Both the position numbers and the translations under genes were made by a program. The notes beneath the pieces were generated by a model that made no database searches, was not told where the DNA came from, and was given only the letters and a program-made list of their open reading frames with translations. A DNA stretch of 6,985 nt from contig JAQUAR010000076.1 of the NCBI GenBank assembly GCA_028687155.1, positions 1 through 6,985 of the forward strand. Reading direction: 5' to 3'. The stretch comes from Methylacidiphilaceae bacterium (lineage in GTDB: Bacteria; Verrucomicrobiota; Verrucomicrobiia; Methylacidiphilales; Methylacidiphilaceae). Below, one piece after another: positions 1 to 6,045 of this stretch (position 1 is its first letter; each line of letters starts with the position of its first letter).

Positions 1-1048
1 CCTTGGGGACGGATCTTCCCTCGGCCCGGTGTCTGAACGAGACTCTCCACCAGGTATTTCCAGAGCGGTGCATCTTCCGAATCGACATTACCTGGGAAAA
101 GAGAACGTTCAAAATCTCCTCTACTTCCGTTTCGGCAACTCGATCTTCGAGCCGCTTTGGGACAGGCGATATATCGACCATGTGCAGATTACCGTGGCCG
201 AAACCCAGACGATCGGCTCCCGGGGCGGCTACTACGACATGGCCGGCGCCTCCCGAGACATGCTGCAGAATCACCTGATGCAGCTCTTCGCCTTGATTGC
301 CATGGAGCCGCCCGCTTCCTTGGAGGCGGAATCGATTCGCGATGAAAAGGTCAAGGTTCTCCGTTCGGTCCCGACGCCGAGTTCGGAAGGGGTGCAAAGA
401 AACAGCGTCCGCGCCCAATCCGGCCCTGGCATTTTGGGGGTGAAGACGGTTCGTCCTTACCGGGAGGAGGATCGCGTCTCCCGCCGCTCGTTGACGGAGA
501 CCTACGTCTGTCTGCGTCTGGAGATCGATAACTGGCGCTGGTCGGGGGTTCCCTTCTATCTGCGCACCGGAAAGGCGCTCAGCCGCCAGTACACGGAGAT
601 TTGCATCGTCTTCAACCGTCCTCCCTGCGTCCTTTTCGCACACAGCCTGAAGCACATCGCTCGAAATTGGCTGAAGATCCGCATTCAGCCGAGCGAGGGC
701 ATACACTTGCTGTTCAACACGAAGGTGCCGGCGCAGCCCCTGATCGAAGAAGCGCGGATGGACTTTTACTACCGCCGGCGGGATCACTACTTTCCGGAGG
801 CCTACGAGCGCCTGCTCTTGGATGCTCTGATCGGGGAGCCCACCCTCTTTACCCGATCTGACGAGGTCGAGCAGGCTTGGCGGATCATCGATGCGGTACA
901 GGGGGCGTGGCGAGAGGAGGAGCTCGATCGGCTCCCGTTGTACGCTCCCGGCTCCATGGGGCCGGTGGAGGCAGAAGAGCTTTTACGCCGAGAGGGACGA
1001 CGATGGGGAGATCCCCCTTGCGAGGAGGAAGAATCGGTACGGGAGTAG
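1..1048 (+). CDS. zwf: Glucose-6-phosphate 1-dehydrogenase, 5'-truncated by the window and frameshifted near position 86
   Basis: Cytosolic enzyme that oxidises glucose 6-phosphate to 6-phosphogluconolactone with NADP+ (or NAD+), the entry step of the oxidative pentose phosphate pathway. The window opens just after the expected EKPFG motif. The first 28 codons (from base 3) read LGTDLPSARCLN through FRID. The protein then continues one frame over as HYLGKENVQN from base 86 to the TAG at 1046-1048. Together this gives about 348 residues of a family that is usually near 490-510. Visible landmarks are RIDHYLGKE (substrate phosphate binding, rebuilt across the shift), RGGYYD, the QNHLMQL segment with the catalytic-base His codon at 272-274, VRPYREED, LEIDNWRW and PFYLRTGKAL, ending in the normal C-terminal WG-type tail. 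A GTG at 29 could be mistaken for a start, but it lies inside the conserved core in the wrong frame. Apart from the single missing base the gene looks intact, so a sequencing error is as likely as real inactivation. It is followed directly by pgl. Confidence 0.93.
   Translation, partial: LGDGSSLGPVSERDSPPGISRAVHLPNRHYLGKENVQNLLYFRFGNSIFEPLWDRRYIDHVQITVAETQTIGSRGGYYDMAGASRDMLQNHLMQLFALIAMEPPASLEAESIRDEKVKVLRSVPTPSSEGVQRNSVRAQSGPGILGVKTVRPYREEDRVSRRSLTETYVCLRLEIDNWRWSGVPFYLRTGKALSRQYTEICIVFNRPPCVLFAHSLKHIARNWLKIRIQPSEGIHLLFNTKVPAQPLIEEARMDFYYRRRDHYFPEAYERLLLDALIGEPTLFTRSDEVEQAWRIIDAVQGAWREEELDRLPLYAPGSMGPVEAEELLRREGRRWGDPPCEEEESVRE
84..88 (+). other. Single-base deletion (frameshift) in zwf
   Basis: The bases GACAT encode Asp (84-86) in one frame and His (86-88) in the other, sharing the C at 86. 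Inserting one C (GACCAT) restores an uninterrupted RIDHYLGKE motif and fuses the two conserved halves of glucose-6-phosphate dehydrogenase. The break falls between the Asp and His that correspond to D177 and H178 of the Leuconostoc enzyme. The missing base would sit in a CC pair, which fits a short-homopolymer read error but does not prove it. Confidence 0.88.
1041..1045 (+). promoter_or_regulatory. Ribosome binding site of pgl
   Basis: GGGAG lies five bases before the ATG at 1051 and overlaps the last codons of zwf. It supports 1051 as the pgl start rather than the in-frame upstream codons that would run through the zwf C-terminus. Confidence 0.5.
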
Positions 1049-1050
1049 GC

Positions 1051-1734
1051 ATGGCGATCTCTGTTTTTTCCTTTCGCGAGCAGGAAGCCTGGCTCAATCG
1101 CCTTACGAGCGATTTTCAGGGTATGCTCTCCGAGAATCGGCTGCTGGCTCGGCCGTTTCGCGTCGCGCTCTCCGGCGGAAGCACGCCGATCCCTCTCTAT
1201 CGCCACTGGGCGGGGCTCGATCTGCCGTGGGAGAAAATCGACTGGTGGATCGGCGACGAGCGCTGGGTGCCCGTCACCGATCCGAGGAGCAACGAGGGGA
1301 TGATCCGTGGCAGCTTGGGGGCTTCCGCGGGCGCACGCCTTCGGCTGAGAAGTTGGCATGGAGGAGTGGAGCCATCGGAGGCAGCGCGGCTCTATGACAG
1401 CGCCTTGCGGCGGGAGTTGGGCGAGCCTCCCGTTTTTGATCTCGTGCTACTGGGACTCGGGGGGGACGGACATACCGCATCCCTTTTCCCAGGCAGCCCG
1501 GCACTCGAAGAGCGGGCTTCCTATGCCGTTCCGAATTCCCCTCCGGGAGGAGAGGGGCCGCTCCGGCTGACCCTGACCTATCCCTGTCTTGATGTGGCCC
1601 GCTCCATCTGGTTTCTCGTTGCGGGAGGCGCAAAGGAAAAGATCGTCGAGCGGCTGCTTTCCGGCGACAAGACGCTCCCGGCGGGCCGCATTCAGGCAGT
1701 CGACCAGCGGCTCTATTGGGTTCGCGACGGATGA
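1051..1734 (+). CDS. pgl: 6-phosphogluconolactonase (DevB/SOL family)
   Basis: Hydrolyses 6-phosphogluconolactone to 6-phosphogluconate in the cytosol, the second step of the oxidative pentose phosphate pathway. The 227-residue protein has the usual length of the DevB/SOL type and belongs to the NagB/RpiA-like fold. It shows three family blocks in order: VALSGGSTPIPLY (about residues 43-55), the WWIGDERWVPVTDPRSN block (about 66-82), and DLVLLGLGGDGHTASLFPGS, where the GDGHTASLFPG signature carries the active-site residues. The C-terminal part has the family's RLTLTYPCLD and LVAGGAKEKI segments, then PAGRIQ. The ATG at 1051 was chosen because it sits 2 bases after the zwf stop with GGGAG upstream; the frame stays open further upstream but only across zwf. 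The gene follows zwf directly, so the product of one enzyme feeds the next. Its stop overlaps the start of the TPR gene. No odd residues were seen. Confidence 0.95.
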   Translation: MAISVFSFREQEAWLNRLTSDFQGMLSENRLLARPFRVALSGGSTPIPLYRHWAGLDLPWEKIDWWIGDERWVPVTDPRSNEGMIRGSLGASAGARLRLRSWHGGVEPSEAARLYDSALRRELGEPPVFDLVLLGLGGDGHTASLFPGSPALEERASYAVPNSPPGGEGPLRLTLTYPCLDVARSIWFLVAGGAKEKIVERLLSGDKTLPAGRIQAVDQRLYWVRDG

Positions 1735-2411
1735 GAGGATCTTGGAATATCTCCCGTCTCTCGGCTGGGATCCTCCTGGCCGCCCTCGGGGTTCTTTTCA
1801 GCAGGACCGCGTGGGCTGCCAATGATGAGAAAAAGGCGCTCTTCGCGCAGGCCTATCAGGATGCGCTCGTTGCCTTTCATCGACAAGACTGGCGGGCTGC
1901 CCAGGAGGCGGTCGATCAGGCGCGCCGGATCGATCCGGATGATCCGCGCGGCTTGGTGTTAACGGCCAAGATCTTGCTCAAGAAAAAAGACTATGCGGGA
2001 GCAGAAACCAACGTTGGCGAGGCCCTTCGGCGAAAGCCGCAGTTCGGCCCGGCGCTGCTCGTCGCCGGGGATCTCGCCTTTGAGCAGCGGCGCTTTGCCG
2101 AGGCTTTCCGCCTGTACAACGAGGCGCTTCTACAGGAGCCGGGCGATAAGGACATCATTCTCAAGATGCTCTATTGCCAGGTCATGCTAGGCGACTGGGG
2201 CGCGGCGGAGCGACTTCTGGCGCGGTTGAGCCCTTTTGACGAAGCAAATCCAGCCTACTATTTTGCAAAGGCGGCTATTTTTCAAGCTCGCGACAGGCGG
2301 GAGCCAAGGGATCACAAGGATTTGTTGCAGACCGCTCGGGTGATGTACGGCAATAATGTCTTTGCCGAGTATCTCCGCGATTATGAGTTCTTGTTTGCCG
2401 ATCGCCCGTAG
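1731..2411 (+). CDS. Secreted tetratricopeptide-repeat protein, function unknown
   Basis: I do not recognise a specific family beyond TPR. The 226-residue product starts with a signal peptide: a short basic N-terminus, a hydrophobic stretch at about residues 10-23, and an AWA-A type cleavage site near residues 27-30. The mature protein is then probably periplasmic. There is no lipobox cysteine. Helix-turn-helix repeats with TPR-like small and aromatic spacing and a Pro near each repeat end lie at about 41-72 (ending RIDPDDP), 74-103, 107-137 (AEAFRLYNEALLQEPG) and 141-172. The last 50 residues are helical with less clear repeats. TPR arrays bind other proteins, so a scaffold or assembly role is likely, but no partner can be named. 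The start is the ATG in ATGA at 1731-1734, shared with the pgl stop. No clear Shine-Dalgarno is visible, so translation is probably coupled to pgl. An in-frame TTG at 1716 is less likely because it lengthens the signal peptide inside pgl. Confidence 0.85.
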   Translation: MRGSWNISRLSAGILLAALGVLFSRTAWAANDEKKALFAQAYQDALVAFHRQDWRAAQEAVDQARRIDPDDPRGLVLTAKILLKKKDYAGAETNVGEALRRKPQFGPALLVAGDLAFEQRRFAEAFRLYNEALLQEPGDKDIILKMLYCQVMLGDWGAAERLLARLSPFDEANPAYYFAKAAIFQARDRREPRDHKDLLQTARVMYGNNVFAEYLRDYEFLFADRP

Positions 2412-2422
2412 ACTACGTAAGC

Positions 2423-2451
2423 TTCACACTTCTGCCGGAGCCGGCTGGATT
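2423..2451 (+). promoter_or_regulatory. Possible weak promoter for tRNA-Cys
   Basis: TTCACA (2423-2428, five of six bases of the -35 consensus) is followed after 17 bases by TGGATT (2446-2451, three of six of the -10 consensus). Transcription would begin about five bases before the mature tRNA. The -10 match is poor and the tRNA might instead be read through from the TPR gene, so this is tentative. Confidence 0.25.
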
Positions 2452-2462
2452 GCGATTTCTCC

Positions 2463-2534
2463 GGCGGGGTAGCCAAGTGGTAAGGCCGGGCTCTGCAAAA
2501 GCCCCATGCGTGGGTTCAATTCCCACCCCCGCCT
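2463..2534 (+). tRNA. tRNA-Cys (anticodon GCA)
   Basis: A complete 72-base cloverleaf can be folded by hand. The acceptor stem GGCGGGG (2463-2469) pairs fully with CCCCGCC (2527-2533). The D arm is GCC/GGC with an AAGTGGTAA loop. The anticodon stem GGGCT/AGCCC (2488-2492 with 2500-2504) closes the seven-base loop CTGCAAA, with anticodon GCA at 2495-2497. The variable loop has five bases. The T stem GTGGG/CCCAC (2510-2514 with 2522-2526) has loop TTCAATT. The discriminator base is U (2534), a known identity element for cysteinyl-tRNA synthetase. The 3' CCA is not encoded (CTC follows), so it must be added after transcription. The gene lies between the TPR gene and the L,D-transpeptidase gene on the same strand. 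Confidence 0.97.
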
Positions 2535-2535
2535 C

Positions 2536-2545
2536 TCTTCGAAGA
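2536..2545 (+). repeat. Perfect 10-base palindrome just after the tRNA
   Basis: TCTTCGAAGA is its own reverse complement and begins two bases after the tRNA discriminator. It is too short and lacks a T-tract, so it is not a convincing terminator. It could be a 3' trailer element or chance. Confidence 0.4.
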
Positions 2546-2563
2546 TTGCGACGGGAACGAGAC

Positions 2564-2591
2564 TTGACTCGGCCTGCGCATTTCGCATAGC
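2564..2591 (+). promoter_or_regulatory. Possible promoter of the L,D-transpeptidase gene
   Basis: TTGACT (2564-2569) matches the -35 consensus at five of six bases. With a 16-base spacer, CATAGC (2586-2591) matches the -10 consensus at only three of six. It is correctly placed about 20-50 bases before the ATG at 2613. The spacer between tRNA and gene (2535-2612) holds nothing else recognisable apart from the short palindrome. Confidence 0.3.
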
Positions 2592-2612
2592 TGTAAGGCG
2601 CATTCATTTCTT

Positions 2613-3341
2613 ATGAGCGCCCTTCCCAACGAGGCCAACGAGATTTTGCCTTCGCGGGGAGTCCGGCAGAGGCTTGTGGGGATTGCGCTCTTTCTTTTGG
2701 GATGCTCCTTCGCTCTTCCGGGATGCGCAAGCCACGGGAACACCGCGAGTCGAGGAAGTAGCGGTCGGGTAGCCTGGGGCTCCGTTCCGGAGGGTGCCAT
2801 TCCGTCAAACCGGGTCGTCAAGGTTTCCCTCCAAAACCAGGCGGTATACGTTCTGGATGGGGGGCAGGTGGTCTGGGCCGCCTCCACCAACGTGGGGAAG
2901 ACTGGGCATGAGACTCCGACGGGGTCGTTTCGAGTCAACCAGAAGCTGGAGAGGAAACGGTCGGGCTCATACGGGTTTTGGGTCAACGGAGACCGTGTCG
3001 TCCCCACCGAAAGCGGAAGAGGCGGGTCTCCGGGTTCCGGATGGCACTACGTCGGATATCCTATGCCGTACTGGGTGGAGTTCCTTCCCGGATACGGCTT
3101 TCACGAGGGCTTTGTCTGGATGCAGCCCCGCACGCACGGCTGCCTGCGTCTACATGGGGCGGCGGCAAGCCAGTTCTTCCGGCTTGTCGAAGTGGGAACA
3201 CCCGTGCATATCAGCAGAAACCAGCCGGAGGACGAGACGGTGGGTCGGAGCATTCCCAGGTTTGATGACTCCCGGGAGCCCGATCCCGCCAACGGTTTCC
3301 TGATTTCGGACGAGGCGTTTCTTAGGCCGTGGGGCAGCTAG
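2613..3341 (+). CDS. L,D-transpeptidase (YkuD domain) lipoprotein
   Basis: Probable cell-wall enzyme that forms 3-3 peptidoglycan crosslinks or attaches proteins to peptidoglycan through a catalytic cysteine. The 242-residue product begins with a lipoprotein signal: basic residues near 15-20, a hydrophobic run at 21-35, and lipobox L35-P36-G37-C38. It should therefore be lipidated and face the periplasm. A Ser/Gly-rich linker follows, then the YkuD domain at about 66-201. That domain has QNQAVYVLDGG, the VGKTGHETPTGSF strand-loop typical of the fold, and the active site H164 ... T174-H175-G176-C177-L-R. The Cys177 codon is at 3141-3143. About 40 polar residues follow the domain. Only 9 residues separate H164 from T174, fewer than the 14-17 of classical members. 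The ATG at 2613 gives an n-region of 20 residues; an in-frame TTG at 2646 would give a more compact signal peptide, so the start is not certain. Its stop overlaps that of the convergent ileS. Confidence 0.9.
   Translation: MSALPNEANEILPSRGVRQRLVGIALFLLGCSFALPGCASHGNTASRGSSGRVAWGSVPEGAIPSNRVVKVSLQNQAVYVLDGGQVVWAASTNVGKTGHETPTGSFRVNQKLERKRSGSYGFWVNGDRVVPTESGRGGSPGSGWHYVGYPMPYWVEFLPGYGFHEGFVWMQPRTHGCLRLHGAAASQFFRLVEVGTPVHISRNQPEDETVGRSIPRFDDSREPDPANGFLISDEAFLRPWGS
3338..3341. other. Shared stop codons of two convergent genes (CTAG)
   Basis: The palindrome CTAG supplies TAG on the + strand (3339-3341, L,D-transpeptidase gene) and TAG on the - strand (3338-3340, ileS). The two genes thus overlap tail to tail by four bases and leave no intergenic room for a terminator. 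I saw no strong hairpin with a T-tract near the junction on either strand. Confidence 0.9.
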
Positions 3342-6040
3342 GCCTTCCGCGCCGTTGTCCGGACCACCAGGGTGCAGCGTGGACAGAGATCGGGATAATC
3401 CGGATCCATCTGCCCGACCTCTTCCGAATATTTCCAGCAGCGCGCACACTGCCGGCCCGTGGCTCGCCTGACCCGTATCGAAACCGGCGCTGCCTGGAGT
3501 ACGCGTACTCGGGAGACGAGAAGGACCTCGGCGAGCAGTCCTTCGTCCGTTGCGCGGAAATGGGGAGTCTGCACTTCCACTTCGGCTTCTAAGGCCTTCC
3601 CGATTTCCTTGGCGCGGCGGCTGCCTTCCAAGGCCTCGTTGACAAGGCTTCGGAGCTCCAGAATTTGAGTCCAGCGTTCGGAGAAGGGGAGATCCTCTCT
3701 CGGGGACTCTTCCTGCGGGAAGAGTTCCAGGTGGATCGAGCCACTCTTTCCGAGGGATTGCCAGGCTTCCTCGGCGGTAAACGGGATCATGGGCGCGGCA
3801 AGGCGGAAGAGGCTCTCCGCCATTCGGTAGAGAAGAGTTTGAGAGGCGCGCCGGGCGGCTCCGTCCTGGGCATCGCAGTAGAGGCGGTCCTTGAGCAGGT
3901 CGATGTAGAAAGCAGAAAGCTCGGTCGAGCAGAAGCGGGTGAGCGCATGGTAGGCGGCTGGGAATTCGTAACGCCGGTAGGCTTCGACCACGGTTCGAAC
4001 CAGACCCCGCAGCCGGTCGGCCATGTATCGGTCGAGCTCCGGAAACTCCTCTTCGCGGAGCTGGTGTCGGGAGGGGTCGAAATCATGCAGGTTGGCCAGC
4101 AGGATGCGGAAAGCGTTCCGCAAGAGGCGATAGCTGTCGGAGATACGGGAGAGGATCTCTTGGGAAAAGGGGACGTCATCCCGGTAGTCTGCGCTCGCCA
4201 CCCAGAGTCGCAAGGTATCCGCGCCATATTGCGCGACGAAGTCGGAGAGCCCGCGGGCACCCGCCATTTTGGAGAGCTTTTTCCCGTCGAGATCCATGAC
4301 GAAGCCATTGGTCAAGACCGTCCGGTAAGGAGCTTTTCCGCTTCGAGCGACCGATAGCAGCAGAGAGGACTGGAACCAGCCACGATGCTGGTCGCTTCCT
4401 TCCAAGTAGAGGTCTGCGGGAAACTCGCCTCGGGGAGCCAGAACGGCCGCATGGCTCGAACCGGAGTCGATCCAGACGTCGAGCGTGTCGGTTCCTTTCC
4501 GTAGGCCCGCCGGCAGGCCGAGTTGCCGCGCCAGAGTCTCATCGTCGGTCGCATACCAGAGATCCGTTCCGCTTCGCGCCACCATCCGCGCGACTCTACG
4601 GATCACCTCTGGTTCAAGCACCGCATTCCCTTCCTGTGGGTAGAACACCGGAATCGGGATGCCCCAGGATCTCTGCCGGGAGATACACCAGTCTCGACGG
4701 CTCTCGACCGCACTGCGGATGCGGTTGCGCGCCCGAGGAGGAAGCCATGCGACTGCGTCGATCTGGCGGAGAGCCTCCGGTTGAAACGCTTTTACGTGGA
4801 TGAACCATTGCCGGACCGAGCGGAAGATAATGGGGGTTTTGGATCGCCAGCAGTGGGGATAGTCGTGGAGATAGGGGCGCTCCGCCCAGAGCAGACCGGC
4901 CTGCTGGAGCAGGGCGATGATCTGGGAATTGCCTTCCCAAACAGTGAGGCCCACGAGCTCGGGAAGGCCGCACTCTTCGGTGAATCGCCCGTCGTCGTCG
5001 ACAGGGGAGAGCGGAGGCAGGCCATGTTCCTGGCCGAGCAGGTAATCTTCCATGCCATGACCTGGAGCGATATGGACAAAACCGGTGCCGCTCTCCCCCG
5101 TCACGAACGGGGCGGGATAGACCAGGCCGGTGCGAGGGAGCAGCGGGTGGCGGTAGCGGAGTCCGCTCAGTTCTTCGCCTCTCGGGAAGCGGCGCACGCA
5201 GGGCGCATTCTCCAATCCGGGCAGGGCATGCGCTCGGTCCTCCGCCACGAGGAGGTGGCGGTCGCCAGCGGCATAAAGACCGTACGGGAGGTCAGGATTC
5301 AGGGCGACGGCCAGGTTTGCGGGCAGCGTCCAGGGCGTGGTCGTCCAGACCAGGAGCTTCGTCTCCTCGGGTAGACCGCGTTCCCGGCAGCTCTCCCGCA
5401 GGAGGGGAAACTCGACGTCGATCGAAGGATCGGTTCGTGGTTGGTATTCCACTTCGGCTTCCGCGAGCGCGGTTCGGCAGCCGGTGCTCCAGAACACGGG
5501 GCGGAGGCCCTCGAAGACCAATCCTTTCTCCACGAGGTCGGCGAAGAGAAGCAGAACCCCCGCCTCGTAAGCGGGATCCAATGTTCGATACGGACGCTGC
5601 CAGTCACCGAAAATCCCGAGTCGCTCGAACTGCTCGCGCTGGATTCCAAGAAAATGGAGAGCATAGCTCGCGCAGCGCTGCCGGATCGTCAGCGGGTCCC
5701 GTCCGTCGGGAGGGAGCTCCGCCATCACCTTTGCCTCGATGGGAAGACCGTGGCAGTCCCAGCCGGGAACGTACGGAGCGAAAAAGCCCATCATGTTCCG
5801 GGACTTGAGCACGAGGTCCTTGAGCGTCTTGTTGAGGGCGTGCCCGAGGTGGGCGTTTCCGTTCGCAAAAGGGGGGCCGTCGTGCAGGATGAACCGAGGA
5901 CCCTGGTTCCGTGCCTGAAGAATCTGCTCGTAAAGATTTTCCCGGCGCCACCGCTCGAGCAGGAGCGGCTCCCGTTTGGGCAGCTCGGCGCGCATCGGGA
6001 AGGAGGTGCGCGGCAGCAGGACCGTGTCGCGGTAATCCAT
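3338..6040 (-). CDS. ileS: Isoleucyl-tRNA synthetase
   Basis: Class I synthetase that charges tRNA-Ile and edits misactivated valine in the cytosol. It is complete at 900 residues, slightly shorter than the roughly 930-940 of many bacterial enzymes. In order: an N-terminal block LPRTSFPMRAELPKREP; the HIGH motif as H64-L-G-H67; YVPGWDCHGLPIE (90-102); the CP1 editing domain with W232-TTTPWTLPAN and GTGFVHIAPGHGMEDY (H323 and D332, at the spacing of the known editing residues); SDQHRGWFQSSLL near residue 555; the KMSKS loop as K588-L-S-K-M592; the anticodon-binding domain; and a C-terminal zinc site with C865, C868, C886 and C889. The ATG at 6038-6040 aligns with the family start. It lies 5 bases after the pheS stop with no clear Shine-Dalgarno, so coupling to pheS is likely. 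The TAG stop lies inside a CTAG shared with the convergent L,D-transpeptidase gene. Long open frames on the opposite strand are GC-driven shadows. Confidence 0.97.
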   Translation of the reverse strand: MDYRDTVLLPRTSFPMRAELPKREPLLLERWRRENLYEQILQARNQGPRFILHDGPPFANGNAHLGHALNKTLKDLVLKSRNMMGFFAPYVPGWDCHGLPIEAKVMAELPPDGRDPLTIRQRCASYALHFLGIQREQFERLGIFGDWQRPYRTLDPAYEAGVLLLFADLVEKGLVFEGLRPVFWSTGCRTALAEAEVEYQPRTDPSIDVEFPLLRESCRERGLPEETKLLVWTTTPWTLPANLAVALNPDLPYGLYAAGDRHLLVAEDRAHALPGLENAPCVRRFPRGEELSGLRYRHPLLPRTGLVYPAPFVTGESGTGFVHIAPGHGMEDYLLGQEHGLPPLSPVDDDGRFTEECGLPELVGLTVWEGNSQIIALLQQAGLLWAERPYLHDYPHCWRSKTPIIFRSVRQWFIHVKAFQPEALRQIDAVAWLPPRARNRIRSAVESRRDWCISRQRSWGIPIPVFYPQEGNAVLEPEVIRRVARMVARSGTDLWYATDDETLARQLGLPAGLRKGTDTLDVWIDSGSSHAAVLAPRGEFPADLYLEGSDQHRGWFQSSLLLSVARSGKAPYRTVLTNGFVMDLDGKKLSKMAGARGLSDFVAQYGADTLRLWVASADYRDDVPFSQEILSRISDSYRLLRNAFRILLANLHDFDPSRHQLREEEFPELDRYMADRLRGLVRTVVEAYRRYEFPAAYHALTRFCSTELSAFYIDLLKDRLYCDAQDGAARRASQTLLYRMAESLFRLAAPMIPFTAEEAWQSLGKSGSIHLELFPQEESPREDLPFSERWTQILELRSLVNEALEGSRRAKEIGKALEAEVEVQTPHFRATDEGLLAEVLLVSRVRVLQAAPVSIRVRRATGRQCARCWKYSEEVGQMDPDYPDLCPRCTLVVRTTARKA

Positions 6041-6045
6041 GAGGT

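Noticed and set aside
29..1048. A separate gene starting at the GTG at 29
   Set aside because: The first 19 codons in this frame do not resemble the enzyme, while the other frame carries the conserved sequence up to base 86; it is a by-product of the frameshift.
802..1359. - strand open frame across the zwf-pgl junction
   Set aside because: Low-complexity Ser/Arg-rich translation opposite two well-supported genes; no motif.
2434..2445. GC-rich hairpin GCCG-GAGC-CGGC as a terminator of the TPR gene
   Set aside because: The stem has only four base pairs and no run of T follows, so it cannot be supported as a terminator.
2413..3007. - strand open frames covering the tRNA and the L,D-transpeptidase gene
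   Set aside because: They are antisense to a full tRNA cloverleaf and to the YkuD gene; the translated tRNA is a common annotation artefact.
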